From Gammaproteobacteria bacterium (lineage in GTDB: Bacteria > Pseudomonadota > Gammaproteobacteria > Chromatiales > Chromatiaceae): DNA of 49,437 nucleotides. The stretch is from the NCBI GenBank assembly GCA_011389885.1, contig JAABTK010000028.1, positions 1-49,437 of the forward strand, given 5' to 3'. The notes beneath the pieces are model-generated. The model was not told where the DNA came from. It was given only the letters and a program-made list of their open reading frames with translations, and did no database searches. The translations under genes and the position numbers were made by a program. The number at the start of each line of letters is the position of its first letter. The stretch's first letter is position 1. Shown one piece after another: positions 1 through 9,682 of this stretch.

Positions 1-2
1 AG

Positions 3-539
3 GACGTGTTCTCGATCTCCGGTCGCGGCACCGTAGTGACCGGGCGCATCGAGCGCGGCGTGGTCAAGGTCGGCGAAGAAATCGAAATCGTCGGCATTAA
101 AGACACCGTCAAGACCACCTGCACCGGGGTGGAGATGTTCCGCAAGCTGCTCGACGAAGGCGTGGCGGGCGACAACGTCGGCGTGCTGTTGCGCGGCACC
201 AAGCGCGACGATGTGGAGCGCGGCCAGGTGCTGGCCAAGCCCGGCACCATCACCCCGCACACCCAGTTCGAGTGCGAGGTCTATGTGCTGAGCAAGGAAG
301 AAGGCGGCCGCCACACGCCGTTCTTCAACGGCTACCGTCCGCAGTTCTACTTTCGGACCACGGACGTAACCGGCGCCTGCGACCTGCCGGAAGGCGTCGA
401 GATGGTGATGCCGGGCGACAACGTGAAGATGACCGTCCAACTGATCGCACCGATTGCGATGGAAGAAGGGGTTCGTTTCGCGATCCGCGAAGGCGGCCGC
501 ACCGTGGGTGCCGGCGTGGTTTCCAAGATTATCGAGTAA
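3..539 (+). CDS. tuf: Elongation factor Tu, C-terminal part (5' truncated by window)
   Basis: The reading frame enters from the window edge and ends at TAA 537-539, giving about 178 residues. These cover EF-Tu domains 2 and 3: [15 protein letters not shown] opens domain 2, and the C-terminus has [18 protein letters not shown]. The GTPase domain lies upstream of the window. EF-Tu delivers aminoacyl-tRNA to the ribosome in the cytoplasm. A GTG at position 6 is an internal valine codon, not a start. Only 5 bp separate it from rpsJ, so the str and S10 groups are probably co-transcribed. Whether this is tufA or tufB cannot be told from the fragment, although a position before rpsJ is typical of the str operon copy. 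Confidence 0.98.
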   Translation, partial: DVFSISGRGTVVTGRIERGVVKVGEEIEIVGIKDTVKTTCTGVEMFRKLLDEGVAGDNVGVLLRGTKRDDVERGQVLAKPGTITPHTQFECEVYVLSKEEGGRHTPFFNGYRPQFYFRTTDVTGACDLPEGVEMVMPGDNVKMTVQLIAPIAMEEGVRFAIREGGRTVGAGVVSKIIE

Positions 540-544
540 CAGAG

Positions 545-856
545 ATGGGCAATCAAAGAATCCGTATCAGACTGAAGGCTTTCGATCACCGCCTGATCGA
601 CCAGTCGGCTCGCGAAATCGTCGACACCGCCAAGCGCACTGGCGCCCAGGTGCGGGGCCCGATCCCGCTGCCGACCAAAAAGGAGAAGTACACCATCCTG
701 ATTTCACCCCATGTGAACAAGGATGCGCGGGATCAGTATGAGATTCGCACCCACAAGCGCCTGATGGACATTATCGATCCCACCGACAAGACGGTGGACG
801 CGCTGATGAAGCTCGATCTCGCCGCCGGTGTAGACGTTCAAATCAAGCTCAATTGA
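545..856 (+). CDS. rpsJ: 30S ribosomal protein S10
   Basis: This 103-residue protein has the bacterial S10 sequence ([19 protein letters not shown] at the start, [20 protein letters not shown] near the end) and the standard length. S10 sits in the head of the 30S subunit and, as NusE, also takes part in transcription antitermination with NusB, which is encoded at 25537-25971. The ATG at 545 is chosen because an in-frame upstream start at 272 would read antisense-quality sequence through tuf. The start follows tuf by only 5 bp, which leaves no room for an S10-type leader. Confidence 0.98.
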   Translation: MGNQRIRIRLKAFDHRLIDQSAREIVDTAKRTGAQVRGPIPLPTKKEKYTILISPHVNKDARDQYEIRTHKRLMDIIDPTDKTVDALMKLDLAAGVDVQIKLN

Positions 857-869
857 GGTGGAGAGAACC

Positions 870-1517
870 ATGGCGATTGGTATTGTCGGAAGAAAAGTGG
901 GGATGTCCCGCGTCTTCACCGAAGAGGGCGTATCGGTCCCGGTGACCGTGATCGAGGCCTCCCCGAATCGAGTCGCGCAGATGCGCACCGAAGACAGCGA
1001 CGGCTATAAGGCGGTGCAAGTGACCGCCGGCGAACGCCGCCGCAGCCGGGTGAACAAGGCCGCCGCCGGGCATTTCGCCAAGGCGGGCGTGGAGGCCGGG
1101 CGCGGGCTGTGGGAGTTTCGGATCGAGGACAACGCCAGCTTCGAAGCGGGCGCCGAGATCAAGGTGGACATCTTCGAAAACGGCCAAAAAGTCGATGTGC
1201 GCGGGGTGACCAAGGGGCGCGGATTCCAGGGCGCCGTAAAACGGCACCACTTCCGCACCCAGGACGCGACCCACGGCAACTCGTTGTCGCACCGTGCGCC
1301 GGGCTCGATCGGCCAGTGCCAGACCCCGGGCCGGGTGTTTAAAGGCAAAAAGATGGCCGGCCACATGGGCAGCGTGCAGCGTTCAGCCCAGAACCTCGAA
1401 GTGGTTCGCGTGGATGCCGAGAAGTCGCTAATCTTGGTCAAGGGCTCGGTCCCGGGCGCGGTTGGCGGTGATGTGCTGGTTACGCCGGCAGTGAAAATGG
1501 TGAACAAGGGGAAATAA
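870..1517 (+). CDS. rplC: 50S ribosomal protein L3
   Basis: This 215-residue protein starts [16 protein letters not shown] and contains the L3 central signature [15 protein letters not shown] followed by [15 protein letters not shown]3 is an early-assembly protein near the peptidyl transferase centre; the glutamine in the GSIGQ segment is the position methylated by PrmB in other gammaproteobacteria. The ATG at 870 is preferred over an in-frame upstream start at 858, because AGGTGGAGAG lies just before 870 and the family begins at this methionine. It is second in the S10 group, 13 bp after rpsJ. Confidence 0.98.
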   Translation: MAIGIVGRKVGMSRVFTEEGVSVPVTVIEASPNRVAQMRTEDSDGYKAVQVTAGERRRSRVNKAAAGHFAKAGVEAGRGLWEFRIEDNASFEAGAEIKVDIFENGQKVDVRGVTKGRGFQGAVKRHHFRTQDATHGNSLSHRAPGSIGQCQTPGRVFKGKKMAGHMGSVQRSAQNLEVVRVDAEKSLILVKGSVPGAVGGDVLVTPAVKMVNKGK

Positions 1518-1520
1518 GCG

Positions 1521-2138
1521 ATGGAAATTACATTGCAATCCGCTTCCGGCGAGCCCGCCGGCAGCCTCGCCTTGGCGGACGAGGTGTTTGGCGTCGCGTT
1601 CAACGAGACCCTGATCCACCAAGTGGTTACGGCCTATTTCGCTGGCGCGCGCGCAGGCACTAAGGCGCAAAAGACCCGTTCCGAGGTCAGCGGCGGCGGC
1701 GCCAAGCCGTTTCGCCAAAAAGGCACCGGGCGGGCCCGCGCCGGCACCATCCGCAGCCCCATCTGGCGCTCTGGCGGGGTGACCTTTGCGGCCCGTCCGC
1801 GCAGCTATGTGCAAAAGGTCAACCGCAAGATGTATCGCGGGGCGCTGCGCTCGATTTTGGCCGAACTGGTGCGTCAGGAGCGCCTGGTGGCGGTGCCGGA
1901 GTTCGGCGTGGACTCGCCGAAGACCAAGCCGCTGGCCGAAAGGCTGAAGCAACTGGGGCTCAACGAGGTGCTGATCGTGGGCGCCGAATTCGACGAGAAC
2001 CTGTATCTTGCCGCTCGCAACATCCCTCGAGTGGAGGTGCGGGACGTCGCAGACCTGGATCCGGTCAGCCTGATCGGCTTTGAAAAGGTGGTGATGACCG
2101 AGGCGGCCTTGAAGAAGCTGGAGGAGCGGTTGTCATGA
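1521..2138 (+). CDS. rplD: 50S ribosomal protein L4
   Basis: This 205-residue L4 has the conserved extended loop rich in Gly and Arg ([19 protein letters not shown]) that reaches into the peptide exit tunnel. In E. coli L4 also represses its own operon through the S10 leader. No such leader is visible before rpsJ here, so that control is either absent or acts upstream of the window. The ATG lies 3 bp after the rplC stop and its ribosome binding site overlaps the rplC end. The 3' end overlaps rplW by 4 bp, indicating translational coupling. Confidence 0.98.
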   Translation: MEITLQSASGEPAGSLALADEVFGVAFNETLIHQVVTAYFAGARAGTKAQKTRSEVSGGGAKPFRQKGTGRARAGTIRSPIWRSGGVTFAARPRSYVQKVNRKMYRGALRSILAELVRQERLVAVPEFGVDSPKTKPLAERLKQLGLNEVLIVGAEFDENLYLAARNIPRVEVRDVADLDPVSLIGFEKVVMTEAALKKLEERLS

Positions 2139-2431
2139 ACCAAGAGCGTCTAATGCAAGTGCTGGTCGGGCCTGTGGTCTCTGAAAAGAGCACCCTGGCC
2201 GGCGAGCTGGCCCGGCAGGTGGTGTTCGTGGTGCTGCCCGATGCCACCAAGCCAGAGATCCGCAAGGCCGTCGAACAACTGTTCGAGGTCAAGGTGGAGC
2301 AGGTGCGAGTCCTCAATCGGGCCGGCAAGGTAAAGCGCTTCGGTCGCATGAGCGGTCGCCGCAAGGGCGTGCGCAAGGCGTATGTCCGACTCGCCGAAGG
2401 CTACGACATTGATTTTGGAGCGGGCGCCTAA
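2135..2431 (+). CDS. rplW: 50S ribosomal protein L23
   Basis: This 98-residue L23 starts [19 protein letters not shown], where the VSEKS motif is the family signature. It ends with the [15 protein letters not shown] beta segment. L23 lies at the polypeptide exit and docks trigger factor and SRP. The ATGA overlap with rplD (2135-2138) suggests coupled translation. Length and motif order are ordinary for gammaproteobacteria, with no sign of truncation. Confidence 0.97.
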   Translation: MNQERLMQVLVGPVVSEKSTLAGELARQVVFVVLPDATKPEIRKAVEQLFEVKVEQVRVLNRAGKVKRFGRMSGRRKGVRKAYVRLAEGYDIDFGAGA

Positions 2432-2463
2432 GCGGCCCTGACCAATAGAGCGGGAAGACGAAC

Positions 2464-3291
2464 ATGGCTATCGTAAAAAGCAAACCGACGTCGCCGGGTC
2501 GCCGTTTCGCGGTCAAAACCGTGAACAAGGACCTGCACAAAGGGGAGCCCCACGGCCCGTTGCTGGCCAAAAAGAGCAAGACCGGCGGCCGCAACACCAA
2601 CGGACGCATCACCACCCGGCACAAGGGCGGCGGTCACAAACAGCGTTATCGAATCGTGGATTTCAAGCGCAACAAAGACGGCGTGCCGGGCGTGGTGGAG
2701 CGAATCGAGTATGATCCCAACCGCACCGCCCACCTGGCGCTGATTAAATACGCCGACGGTGAACGCCGCTACATCATCGCCCCCAAGGCGGTGCAGGCTG
2801 GAGACACAGTTGTCTCCGGGGCCGATGCGCCGATTAAGCCGGGGAATTGCTTGCCGCTGCGCAACATCCCCCTCGGCGCTACGGTCCATTGCGTGGAGCT
2901 TAAACCGGGCAAGGGGGCGCAAATCGCCCGCTCGGCAGGCGCCACTGTACAATTGGTCGCGCGTGAGGGAGAATACGCGACCCTTCGTCTCCGCTCGGGC
3001 GAAATGCGCAAGGTGCGGTACGAGTGCCGCGCCGTGATCGGCGAGGTGTCGAACTCGGAGCACAGCCTGCGTAAGCTCGGCAAGGCCGGCGCCACGCGTT
3101 GGCGCGGCGTGCGTCCCACCGTGCGCGGTGTGGCCATGAACCCGGTGGATCATCCGCACGGCGGCGGTGAAGGCCGCACCTCGGGCGGTCGCCATCCGGT
3201 GTCCCCGTGGGGCGTACCCACCAAGGGCCACAAGACCCGGACCAACAAGCGTACGAACAAAATGATCGTACGCCGTCGTAATCGCAAATAA
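2464..3291 (+). CDS. rplB: 50S ribosomal protein L2
   Basis: This 275-residue L2 is full length. It has the N-terminal [10 protein letters not shown] segment, the OB-like and SH3-like domains, and the C-terminal [13 protein letters not shown] loop. The histidine in that loop is conserved close to the peptidyl transferase centre. L2 is required for subunit association and peptide bond formation. The gene lies 32 bp after rplW and has AGCGGGAAGACGAAC before the ATG. Nothing in the sequence departs from the family. Confidence 0.98.
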   Translation: MAIVKSKPTSPGRRFAVKTVNKDLHKGEPHGPLLAKKSKTGGRNTNGRITTRHKGGGHKQRYRIVDFKRNKDGVPGVVERIEYDPNRTAHLALIKYADGERRYIIAPKAVQAGDTVVSGADAPIKPGNCLPLRNIPLGATVHCVELKPGKGAQIARSAGATVQLVAREGEYATLRLRSGEMRKVRYECRAVIGEVSNSEHSLRKLGKAGATRWRGVRPTVRGVAMNPVDHPHGGGEGRTSGGRHPVSPWGVPTKGHKTRTNKRTNKMIVRRRNRK

Positions 3292-3313
3292 TCCCGAATC
3301 GAGGTAAGTCAAG

Positions 3314-3589
<276 letters not shown>

Positions 3590-3605
3590 TAACGGAGATT
3601 AAGGC

Positions 3606-3938
3606 ATGCAAGCTACAGCAACATTGCGGTTCGCCCGAATCTCCGCACAAAAAGGCCGTTTGGTAGCCGACCAAATCCGCGGCAAGCGGGTGGAGGAGGC
3701 GACGAACCTGTTGGTGTTCTCCAACAAGAAGGGCGCCGAGCTATTGAAAAAGGTTTTGGATTCGGCCATCGCCAACGCGGAGAACAACGAAGGCGCGGAC
3801 GTGGACGAACTGACGGTCGCCGCCATCACGGTGGACGAAGGCCCGACCATGAAGCGGATCAAAGCTCGCGCCAAGGGGCGCGCCGCGCGTATTCTGAAAA
3901 GAACCAGTCACATCACCGTGACGGTCGCGGATAACTGA
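3606..3938 (+). CDS. rplV: 50S ribosomal protein L22
   Basis: This 110-residue L22 contains the [18 protein letters not shown]-terminal segment and the C-terminal beta-hairpin region [22 protein letters not shown]. That hairpin lines the exit tunnel near the macrolide site. Length equals the E. coli protein. GGAGATTAAGGC precedes the ATG. The gene is packed 16 bp from both neighbours in the S10 group. Confidence 0.98.
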   Translation: MQATATLRFARISAQKGRLVADQIRGKRVEEATNLLVFSNKKGAELLKKVLDSAIANAENNEGADVDELTVAAITVDEGPTMKRIKARAKGRAARILKRTSHITVTVADN

Positions 3939-3954
3939 GGCGAGAGAGGCCATT

Positions 3955-4632
3955 ATGGGGCAGAAAGTACATCCTACCGGTATCCGGCTCGGCATTGTCA
4001 AGGATTGGACGTCGAAATGGTATGCGGATTCCAAGACCTACCCGGATCTCCTCAACCGCGATCTTCAGGTGCGCAGTTTTCTGAAGAAAAAGTTGTCGCA
4101 GGCCTCGGTGAGCCGTATTCAGATCGACCGCCCGGCAAAGAATGCCCACATCACGATTCACACCGCCCGCCCGGGCCTGGTGATCGGCAAGAAGGGCGAG
4201 GGCATCGACGCCCTGCGCGCCGAGGTGTCGAAGATGATGGAGATCCCGGTCCACCTGAGCGTGGAAGAGATCCGCAAGCCGGAGCTGGAGGCGCAACTGG
4301 TGGCCGAGGGCATCACCCAGCAACTGGAGCGCCGCATTATGTTTCGGCGCGCCATGAAGCGCTCGGTGCAAAACGCGATGCGCCTCGGCGCCGGCGGCAT
4401 TAAGGTCAATATCGCGGGTCGCCTCAACGGGGCCGAGATCGCGCGCAGCGAATGGTACCGCGAAGGCCGGGTGCCGCTGCACACCCTGCGCGCCGACATT
4501 GATTACGGCTTCGCTGAGGCGCACACCACCTATGGCATCATCGGCGTGAAGGTCTGGATCTTCAAAGGCGAGGTGTACGGTGACGAAATGGCCCAGCAGG
4601 AGGCCGGCAAGAAAGAGGCGAAGGGGGCCTAA
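3955..4632 (+). CDS. rpsC: 30S ribosomal protein S3
   Basis: This 225-residue S3 begins [15 protein letters not shown]. It has the KH domain signature [14 protein letters not shown] around residues 63-77 and the C-terminal domain ending [11 protein letters not shown]3 forms part of the mRNA entry channel and the ribosomal helicase activity. The charged C-terminal tail KKEAKGA is somewhat variable, as usual for the family. The stop codon is 6 bp before rplP. Confidence 0.98.
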   Translation: MGQKVHPTGIRLGIVKDWTSKWYADSKTYPDLLNRDLQVRSFLKKKLSQASVSRIQIDRPAKNAHITIHTARPGLVIGKKGEGIDALRAEVSKMMEIPVHLSVEEIRKPELEAQLVAEGITQQLERRIMFRRAMKRSVQNAMRLGAGGIKVNIAGRLNGAEIARSEWYREGRVPLHTLRADIDYGFAEAHTTYGIIGVKVWIFKGEVYGDEMAQQEAGKKEAKGA

Positions 4633-4638
4633 TCGATC

Positions 4639-5052
4639 ATGTTGCAGCCGAAGAGAACAAAGTTTCGCAAGCAGCATAAGGGGCGTAACCGCGGCCTGGC
4701 CCATACGGGCTCCACGGTGAGCTTCGGCGAATTCGGATTAAAAGCGACCGGCCGGGGGCGCATCACTGCGCGCCAGATTGAAGCCGGCCGGCGGGCGATC
4801 AGCCGTCATGTAAAGCGCGGCGGCAAGCTCTGGATTCGGGTGTTTCCCGATAAGCCGATCACCGAAAAGCCGCTTGAAGTACGCCAAGGCAAGGGTAAGG
4901 GTAACGTCGAATACTGGGTCGCGCAGATTCAACCGGGGCGCCTGTTGTATGAAATCGAAGGCGTTTCCGAAGAGCTTGCGCGCGAGGCCTTCGGGCTGGC
5001 GGCGGCCAAATTGCCCTTTAAGACAACCTTTGTGAAGCGGACGGTGATGTAA
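4639..5052 (+). CDS. rplP: 50S ribosomal protein L16
   Basis: This 137-residue L16 starts [19 protein letters not shown] and contains [18 protein letters not shown] and RMGKGKG-like [13 protein letters not shown]. It organises the A-site side of the 50S subunit. The arginine in the [12 protein letters not shown] segment corresponds to the region hydroxylated by RoxA/YcfD in E. coli. The gene begins 6 bp after rpsC, and its TAA stop overlaps the rpmC ATG by one base (TAATG). Confidence 0.98.
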   Translation: MLQPKRTKFRKQHKGRNRGLAHTGSTVSFGEFGLKATGRGRITARQIEAGRRAISRHVKRGGKLWIRVFPDKPITEKPLEVRQGKGKGNVEYWVAQIQPGRLLYEIEGVSEELAREAFGLAAAKLPFKTTFVKRTVM

Positions 5053-5255
5053 TGAAGGCGAGCGAATTGCGGGGCAAGACACCGGACGAACTTACAGTGA
5101 CCCTGTTGGAGTTGCGCAAAGAGCAGTTCAACCTGCGGATGCAGAAAGGGACCGACCAGCTGTCGCGCCCTTCCGAGGTGCGACGCGTGCGCAAGACCAT
5201 CGCGCGGGTGAAGACCATGATCAACCAACAGAAGCAGGCAGGTAGCGCGTCATGA
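5052..5255 (+). CDS. rpmC: 50S ribosomal protein L29
   Basis: This 67-residue two-helix L29 starts [16 protein letters not shown] and contains [20 protein letters not shown], the family signature. L29 lies next to L23 at the exit tunnel and helps form the docking platform for trigger factor and SRP. The gene overlaps rplP by 1 bp and rpsQ by 4 bp, so the three are probably translationally coupled. Confidence 0.97.
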   Translation: MKASELRGKTPDELTVTLLELRKEQFNLRMQKGTDQLSRPSEVRRVRKTIARVKTMINQQKQAGSAS

Positions 5256-5515
5256 GCGAGGAGCAGCAAGCAACCAACCGGGTCCTCCAGGGGCGGGTGG
5301 TCAGCGACAAGATGGAGAAATCCATCACTGTGCTGGTGGAGCGGCAGGTCAAGCACCCGCTGTACGGCAAGTTCATTCGCCGCTCGACCAAGGTCCACGC
5401 CCATGACGAGACCAACGACTGCAAGATTGGCGACACCGTTCTGGTCGAACAGTGTCGTCCGCTGTCGAAGACCAAGACCTGGCGCTTGGTGAAAATACTC
5501 GAAAAAGGCGTTTAA
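5252..5515 (+). CDS. rpsQ: 30S ribosomal protein S17
   Basis: This 87-residue S17 contains [24 protein letters not shown] (split across the OB-fold strands) and the [16 protein letters not shown] motif. It is a primary 16S rRNA-binding protein. It is the last gene of the S10 group in the E. coli arrangement. Here its TAA sits inside an inverted repeat (5502-5523) that could act as a terminator or attenuator before the spc group. Confidence 0.98.
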   Translation: MSEEQQATNRVLQGRVVSDKMEKSITVLVERQVKHPLYGKFIRRSTKVHAHDETNDCKIGDTVLVEQCRPLSKTKTWRLVKILEKGV

Positions 5516-5523
5516 GCCTTTTT
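5502..5523 (+). terminator. Hairpin at the S10/spc operon boundary
   Basis: AAAAAGGC and GCCTTTTT form a perfect 8-bp stem around a GTTTAA loop that contains the rpsQ stop codon. The T-rich 3' arm is what an intrinsic terminator would have. The stem has only three G:C pairs, so it is probably weak or partial. It lies exactly where the S10 operon ends in E. coli and precedes the 71-bp gap before rplN, which is the longest gap since the window start. Confidence 0.45.
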
Positions 5524-5586
5524 TGCCAACGCCGGCGCCTGAGCGCGGGGTTGGACATTGATTACGGATAAATTGGGGCAAAACCG

Positions 5587-5955
5587 ATGATCCAGATGCA
5601 AACAAACCTGAACGTGGCCGACAACAGCGGCGCCAGACGGGTCCAGTGCATAAAAGTGCTGGGCGGCTCCCATCGGCGTTACGCGGGCATCGGTGACATC
5701 ATCAAGGTCAGCGTGAAAGACGCCATTCCGCGCGGCAAGGTGAAGAAAGGCGAGGTTTACAACGCCGTGGTGGTGCGAACCCGCAAAGGCGTGCGTCGGC
5801 CGGACGGATCCTTGATCCGCTTCGACGGCAACGCCGCCGTGCTGCTGAACAACCAGCACCAGCCGATCGGGACCCGTATCTTCGGCCCGGTGACCCGTGA
5901 ACTGCGCAGCGAGAAATTCATGAAGATCATCTCGCTGGCCCCGGAAGTGCTCTGA
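5587..5955 (+). CDS. rplN: 50S ribosomal protein L14
   Basis: This 122-residue L14 starts [19 protein letters not shown] and includes [20 protein letters not shown] and the C-terminal [15 protein letters not shown]-like end. L14 lies at the subunit interface and is the target of RsfS silencing in other bacteria. It opens the spc group after a 71-bp gap. No convincing consensus promoter was found in that gap, so reading through from S10 is the simpler assumption. Confidence 0.98.
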   Translation: MIQMQTNLNVADNSGARRVQCIKVLGGSHRRYAGIGDIIKVSVKDAIPRGKVKKGEVYNAVVVRTRKGVRRPDGSLIRFDGNAAVLLNNQHQPIGTRIFGPVTRELRSEKFMKIISLAPEVL

Positions 5956-5965
5956 GGTCGGAACC

Positions 5966-6289
5966 ATGGCGATGCGAAAGATCAAGAAAGGCGACCAAGT
6001 GGTCGTACTCTCCGGCAAAGACCGGGGCAAACAAGGCACGGTGTTGAGGGTGATCGACAACGGCAAGGTCGTGGTCGAAAACATCAACATGGTGAAGAAA
6101 CACGCCAAGGGCAACCCGATGCAGGGCGACCCGGGCGGTATCATGGACAAGGAAATGCCGCTGGATATCTCCAACGTGGGCATCTACAATCCCGCCACCG
6201 GCAAGGCGGACCGCGTCGGCGTCAAAACACTGGAAGACGGAAAAAAGGTGCGCATTTTTAAGTCCAACGGCGAAGTCGTGGATATTTAA
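5966..6289 (+). CDS. rplX: 50S ribosomal protein L24
   Basis: This 107-residue L24 has the KOW motif [20 protein letters not shown] near residues 7-26 and the [17 protein letters not shown] segment. It is an assembly initiator of the 50S subunit. Ten base pairs separate it from rplN and 13 bp from rplE, consistent with one transcript. Confidence 0.98.
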   Translation: MAMRKIKKGDQVVVLSGKDRGKQGTVLRVIDNGKVVVENINMVKKHAKGNPMQGDPGGIMDKEMPLDISNVGIYNPATGKADRVGVKTLEDGKKVRIFKSNGEVVDI

Positions 6290-6302
6290 GGCAGGCGAAA
6301 CG

Positions 6303-6842
6303 ATGGCGAGATTGCAGCAACTTTACCAAGACAAGGTGGCGGCGCAGCTCCAGGAGCGCTTTCAGTACAAAAGCGCGATGCAGGTGCCCCGGATTACCAA
6401 AATCACCTTGAATATGGGCGTGGGTGAGGCCGTAGGCAACAAGAAAATCATGGAGAACGCGGTCGGCGACATGATCAAGATCGCCGGTCAGCAACCAATC
6501 GTGACCCTGGCGCGCAAGTCGGTGGCCGGTTTCAAGATCCGTGAAGAGTGGCCTATCGGTTGCAAAGTGACCTTGCGTCGCGAGCGAATGTATGAGTTCC
6601 TCGACCGCCTGATCAATGTGGCGATACCGCGTATTCGGGATTTTCGGGGCCTCAGCTCGAAGGCCTTCGACGGCCAGGGTAACTATAATATGGGTGTGCG
6701 CGAGCAGATCATCTTCCCCGAGATCGATTACGACAAAATCGACGAATTGCGCGGGTTGGATATCGCCATAACCACTACCGCCAAGACCGACGAAGAGGGC
6801 CGGGCGCTGCTCCAGGCCTTCCAATTTCCGTTCAAGAACTGA
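6303..6842 (+). CDS. rplE: 50S ribosomal protein L5
   Basis: This 179-residue L5 contains [18 protein letters not shown] and the [20 protein letters not shown] signature. It binds 5S rRNA and contacts P-site tRNA and S13. In E. coli the spc operon is repressed by S8 binding near the rplE start. The 13-bp rplX-rplE junction here was not resolved into such a structure by eye. Confidence 0.98.
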   Translation: MARLQQLYQDKVAAQLQERFQYKSAMQVPRITKITLNMGVGEAVGNKKIMENAVGDMIKIAGQQPIVTLARKSVAGFKIREEWPIGCKVTLRRERMYEFLDRLINVAIPRIRDFRGLSSKAFDGQGNYNMGVREQIIFPEIDYDKIDELRGLDIAITTTAKTDEEGRALLQAFQFPFKN

Positions 6843-6855
6843 GCAAGCGAGAGCT

Positions 6856-7161
6856 ATGGCCAAGAAAAGCATGATCGCCCGGGAGAAAAAGCGGGTCCGC
6901 GCCAATGAGCGCTATGCAGCCAAACGCGCCGAACTGAAGCGCGTGATTACCGATCCCAAGAGTTCCGCCGAGGAGGTGGACACCGCGGTGATCGCGCTGC
7001 AGAAGCAACCCCGCGATGCCAGCCCCACCCGGCAACGGCGGCGGTGCCGTATCAGCGGTCGGCCGCACGCGGTGTACCGCAAATTCGGGCTGTGTCGCAA
7101 CAAATTGCGCGAGGCCGCGATGCGGGGCGATGTGCCCGGCTTGGTCAAGTCCAGCTGGTAA
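6856..7161 (+). CDS. rpsN: 30S ribosomal protein S14, zinc-free form
   Basis: This 101-residue S14 contains [20 protein letters not shown] and the C-terminal [17 protein letters not shown]. It lacks the two CxxC pairs of the short zinc-binding paralogue, so it is the long zinc-independent (C-) type normal in gammaproteobacteria. L36, encoded downstream, keeps zinc ligands. A 65-bp gap follows before rpsH, with no gene in it. Confidence 0.97.
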   Translation: MAKKSMIAREKKRVRANERYAAKRAELKRVITDPKSSAEEVDTAVIALQKQPRDASPTRQRRRCRISGRPHAVYRKFGLCRNKLREAAMRGDVPGLVKSSW

Positions 7162-7226
7162 CGAACTTTTCGCAAACATGCGGGTATCACGCCGGTAACG
7201 GCGGCTTGACCCGGAGGTGACGTCCA

Positions 7227-7622
7227 ATGAGTATGTCGGATCCCATCGCGGATATGCTGACCCGTATCCGTAATGGCCAGGCGGTCAATAAGAAGACCGT
7301 CTCCATGCGCTCGTCCAAACAGAAAGGCGCCATCGCGCAACTGCTGAAGGACGAAGGCTATATCGTCGATTTCAACGTGCAGGGCGAAGGCGCGACGGCC
7401 GAGCTGGAGCTGGAACTCAAGTATTTCCAGGGGCGGCCGGTGATCGAGCTGATCAACCGAGTTTCGCGCCCTGGCTTGCGGATCTACAAGGGCGCTAAAG
7501 AGCTGCCCCAGGTGCGCAACGGCTTGGGCATCGCCATCGTATCCACTTCCAAGGGCATGATGACCGACCGTGCGGCCCGTGCCGCTGGACAAGGCGGCGA
7601 AGTGCTCGCCTACGTCGCCTAA
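7227..7622 (+). CDS. rpsH: 30S ribosomal protein S8
   Basis: This 131-residue S8 starts [18 protein letters not shown] and ends with [27 protein letters not shown]-like sequence (seen as [11 protein letters not shown] and GGEVLAYVA). S8 is a primary 16S rRNA-binding protein and the spc-operon repressor in E. coli. A strong GGAGGTGA ribosome binding site lies 6 bases before the ATG. The stop codon is embedded in the rplF Shine-Dalgarno sequence. Confidence 0.98.
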   Translation: MSMSDPIADMLTRIRNGQAVNKKTVSMRSSKQKGAIAQLLKDEGYIVDFNVQGEGATAELELELKYFQGRPVIELINRVSRPGLRIYKGAKELPQVRNGLGIAIVSTSKGMMTDRAARAAGQGGEVLAYVA

Positions 7623-7633
7623 GGAGGTACGCA

Positions 7634-8170
7634 ATGTCACGAGTAGCAAAAGCTCCGATTACCGTTCCCAGCGGCGTCACCGTCACGCTCGGAGACGCCG
7701 AGGTCTCGGTGAAAGGCAAGAACGGCGAGTTAAAGACCGCCATCCACCGCTTCGTTCAAGTGAGTCAGGAAAACGGGGTGCTGACGATCAGCCCGCGCAA
7801 GGAGGTCAGCCGCGAACAGTGGGCCATGGCGGGAACCTTTCGGGCCTTGATCAACAACATGGTGGTCGGGGTCACCGACGGCTTTAAGAAAAAGCTCGAA
7901 TTGGTCGGCGTGGGCTATCGCGCCCAGGCCAAGGGCAAGGTGTTGAGCTTGACGCTCGGGTTCTCGCATCCGGTGGAGTATGCGGTGCCGGAAGGCATCA
8001 CCATCGAGACGCCGTCCCAGACCGAGATCCTAGTCTCCGGCGCCGACAAACAGCGCGTGGGCCAGGTGGCGGCGGAGATTCGCGCCTACCGCCCGCCCGA
8101 GCCTTACAAGGGCAAGGGTGTGCGCTATTCCGATGAACAGGTCGTTCGCAAAGAAGCGAAGAAGAAGTAA
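7634..8170 (+). CDS. rplF: 50S ribosomal protein L6
   Basis: This 178-residue L6 starts [17 protein letters not shown] and has two L6 folds. The second contains [19 protein letters not shown] and the C-terminal [16 protein letters not shown] signature. L6 supports the sarcin-ricin loop region and factor binding. The rpsH stop and an AAGGAGGT ribosome binding site overlap just before its ATG. Confidence 0.98.
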   Translation: MSRVAKAPITVPSGVTVTLGDAEVSVKGKNGELKTAIHRFVQVSQENGVLTISPRKEVSREQWAMAGTFRALINNMVVGVTDGFKKKLELVGVGYRAQAKGKVLSLTLGFSHPVEYAVPEGITIETPSQTEILVSGADKQRVGQVAAEIRAYRPPEPYKGKGVRYSDEQVVRKEAKKK

Positions 8171-8182
8171 GGGGTGACAACG

Positions 8183-8539
8183 ATGGACAAGAAATCCGCA
8201 CGTCTGCGTCGGGCCCGCAAAACCCGGGCGAAAATACGGTCCCTCGGGGTGCACCGCCTTACGATCTTTCGCACCCCGCGGCACATCTACGCCCAAGTGA
8301 TCGCGCCCACCGGTTCGGAAGTGGTTTGCGCCGCCTCCACGGTTGAAAAAAGCCTGCTGAACGATGCCTCCGGCACCGGCGGAAACGCCGCTGCCGCCAC
8401 CGTCGTGGGCCGGGTGATCGCCGAGCGGGCTAAGGCGGCCGGCATCGAAACGGTCGCTTTTGACCGTGCCGGCTTCAAGTATCACGGCCGCATCAAGGCC
8501 CTGGCGGATGCCGCTCGGGAAAACGGTCTTCAGTTCTAA
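8183..8539 (+). CDS. rplR: 50S ribosomal protein L18
   Basis: This 118-residue L18 starts [18 protein letters not shown] and ends with [24 protein letters not shown]. It binds 5S rRNA together with L5. An in-frame GTG exists at 8174, but the ATG at 8183 is preferred. AAGGGGTG lies at proper spacing before it, and the product then matches the usual 117-residue family length. Confidence 0.97.
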   Translation: MDKKSARLRRARKTRAKIRSLGVHRLTIFRTPRHIYAQVIAPTGSEVVCAASTVEKSLLNDASGTGGNAAAATVVGRVIAERAKAAGIETVAFDRAGFKYHGRIKALADAARENGLQF

Positions 8540-8549
8540 GGTGTAGGAA

Positions 8550-9053
8550 ATGGCGAACTTCGATAACCAGCAATCCGACGATCTGATCGAAAAACTGATC
8601 AACGTCAACCGCGTCGCCAAGGTGGTCAAGGGTGGCCGAATCTTCGGTTTTTCCGCCCTCACCGTGGTGGGCGACGGCAACGGCAAAGTGGGCTATGGCA
8701 CCGGCAAGGCTCGCGAGGTCCCGGTGGCGATCCAAAAGGCGATGGAGGCCGCCCGCCGCAACATGGTGGACGTGAAGCTCAAGGGCGACACCCTGCAATA
8801 CCACCTGATGGGGCGCCACGGCGCGGCCCGGGTCCACATGCAGCCAGCCTCCGAGGGTACCGGCATCATCGCCGGCGGCGCCATGCGCGCGGTGTTCGAG
8901 GTGGTGGGAGTGCATAATGTGCTCGCCAAGTGCATCGGCACCAACAATGCGATCAACGTGGTGCAAGCCACCATCAACGGGCTCCAAGGGATGGATCATC
9001 CGGAGCATGCGGCCGCCAAACGCGGCAAGACGGTTGAAGAGATCCTGGGGTAA
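8550..9053 (+). CDS. rpsE: 30S ribosomal protein S5
   Basis: This 167-residue S5 has the same length as E. coli S5. It contains the S5 N-terminal domain segment [20 protein letters not shown] and the C-terminal domain segment [20 protein letters not shown]5 is involved in mRNA entry and decoding fidelity. It lies 10 bp after rplR and 4 bp before rpmD. Confidence 0.98.
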   Translation: MANFDNQQSDDLIEKLINVNRVAKVVKGGRIFGFSALTVVGDGNGKVGYGTGKAREVPVAIQKAMEAARRNMVDVKLKGDTLQYHLMGRHGAARVHMQPASEGTGIIAGGAMRAVFEVVGVHNVLAKCIGTNNAINVVQATINGLQGMDHPEHAAAKRGKTVEEILG

Positions 9054-9057
9054 CATC

Positions 9058-9246
9058 ATGGCCGATAAAAAAATGATGAAGGTGACCCTGGTGCGCAGCC
9101 TGCATAAGCGGCTGAAGAGCCACCAGGCCTGCGTGCGCGGCCTCGGGCTGCGGCGCATGCATCATGTGGTGGAGGTGGAAGACACCCCGGCCACCCGCGG
9201 GATGCTGAATAAGGTATCCTACATGGTCAAGGTAGTGGAGGCCTGA
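9058..9246 (+). CDS. rpmD: 50S ribosomal protein L30
   Basis: This 62-residue L30 starts [18 protein letters not shown] and carries the family signature [22 protein letters not shown] longer frame begins at 8917 inside rpsE, but the ATG at 9058 gives the conserved N-terminus and normal length. The gene sits 4 bp after rpsE and 1 bp before rplO. Confidence 0.97.
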   Translation: MADKKMMKVTLVRSLHKRLKSHQACVRGLGLRRMHHVVEVEDTPATRGMLNKVSYMVKVVEA

Positions 9247-9247
9247 G

Positions 9248-9682
9248 ATGAAACTGAACTCTCTGCGATCCGCGGACGGCTCCCGGCCCGCGGCTAAACG
9301 CGTCGGACGGGGTATCGGCAGCGGCTTGGGAAAGACCGGCGGTCGCGGCCACAAAGGTCAGAAGTCCCGCTCAGGCGGCAAGTCCCTGGTCGGCTTCGAA
9401 GGCGGCCAAATGCCGCTGCAACGGCGCCTGCCCAAGGTTGGCTTCGTGTCCCGCAAGGCCAAAATCACCGCCGAAATTCGGTTAAATGAGCTGGCTTCAG
9501 TGGATGCCGAGGTGATCGACCTCGCGGCGCTGACCGCGGCCAACCTGATTTGCGGCAAGACGAAGCATGCGAAGGTAATCCTTTCCGGCAAGCTCGAAAA
9601 GGCAGTCACCGTCAAGGGTTTGGGTGTAACTAAAGGCGCCAAGGCAGCGATCGAAGCCGCCGGGGGCAAAGTAGAGGAATAA
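9248..9682 (+). CDS. rplO: 50S ribosomal protein L15
   Basis: This 144-residue L15 starts [22 protein letters not shown]. It has the [20 protein letters not shown] basic glycine-rich extension and the [14 protein letters not shown] signature. It is a late-assembly protein of the 50S subunit. The stop codon is immediately followed by the secY ATG with no spacer. Confidence 0.98.
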   Translation: MKLNSLRSADGSRPAAKRVGRGIGSGLGKTGGRGHKGQKSRSGGKSLVGFEGGQMPLQRRLPKVGFVSRKAKITAEIRLNELASVDAEVIDLAALTAANLICGKTKHAKVILSGKLEKAVTVKGLGVTKGAKAAIEAAGGKVEE

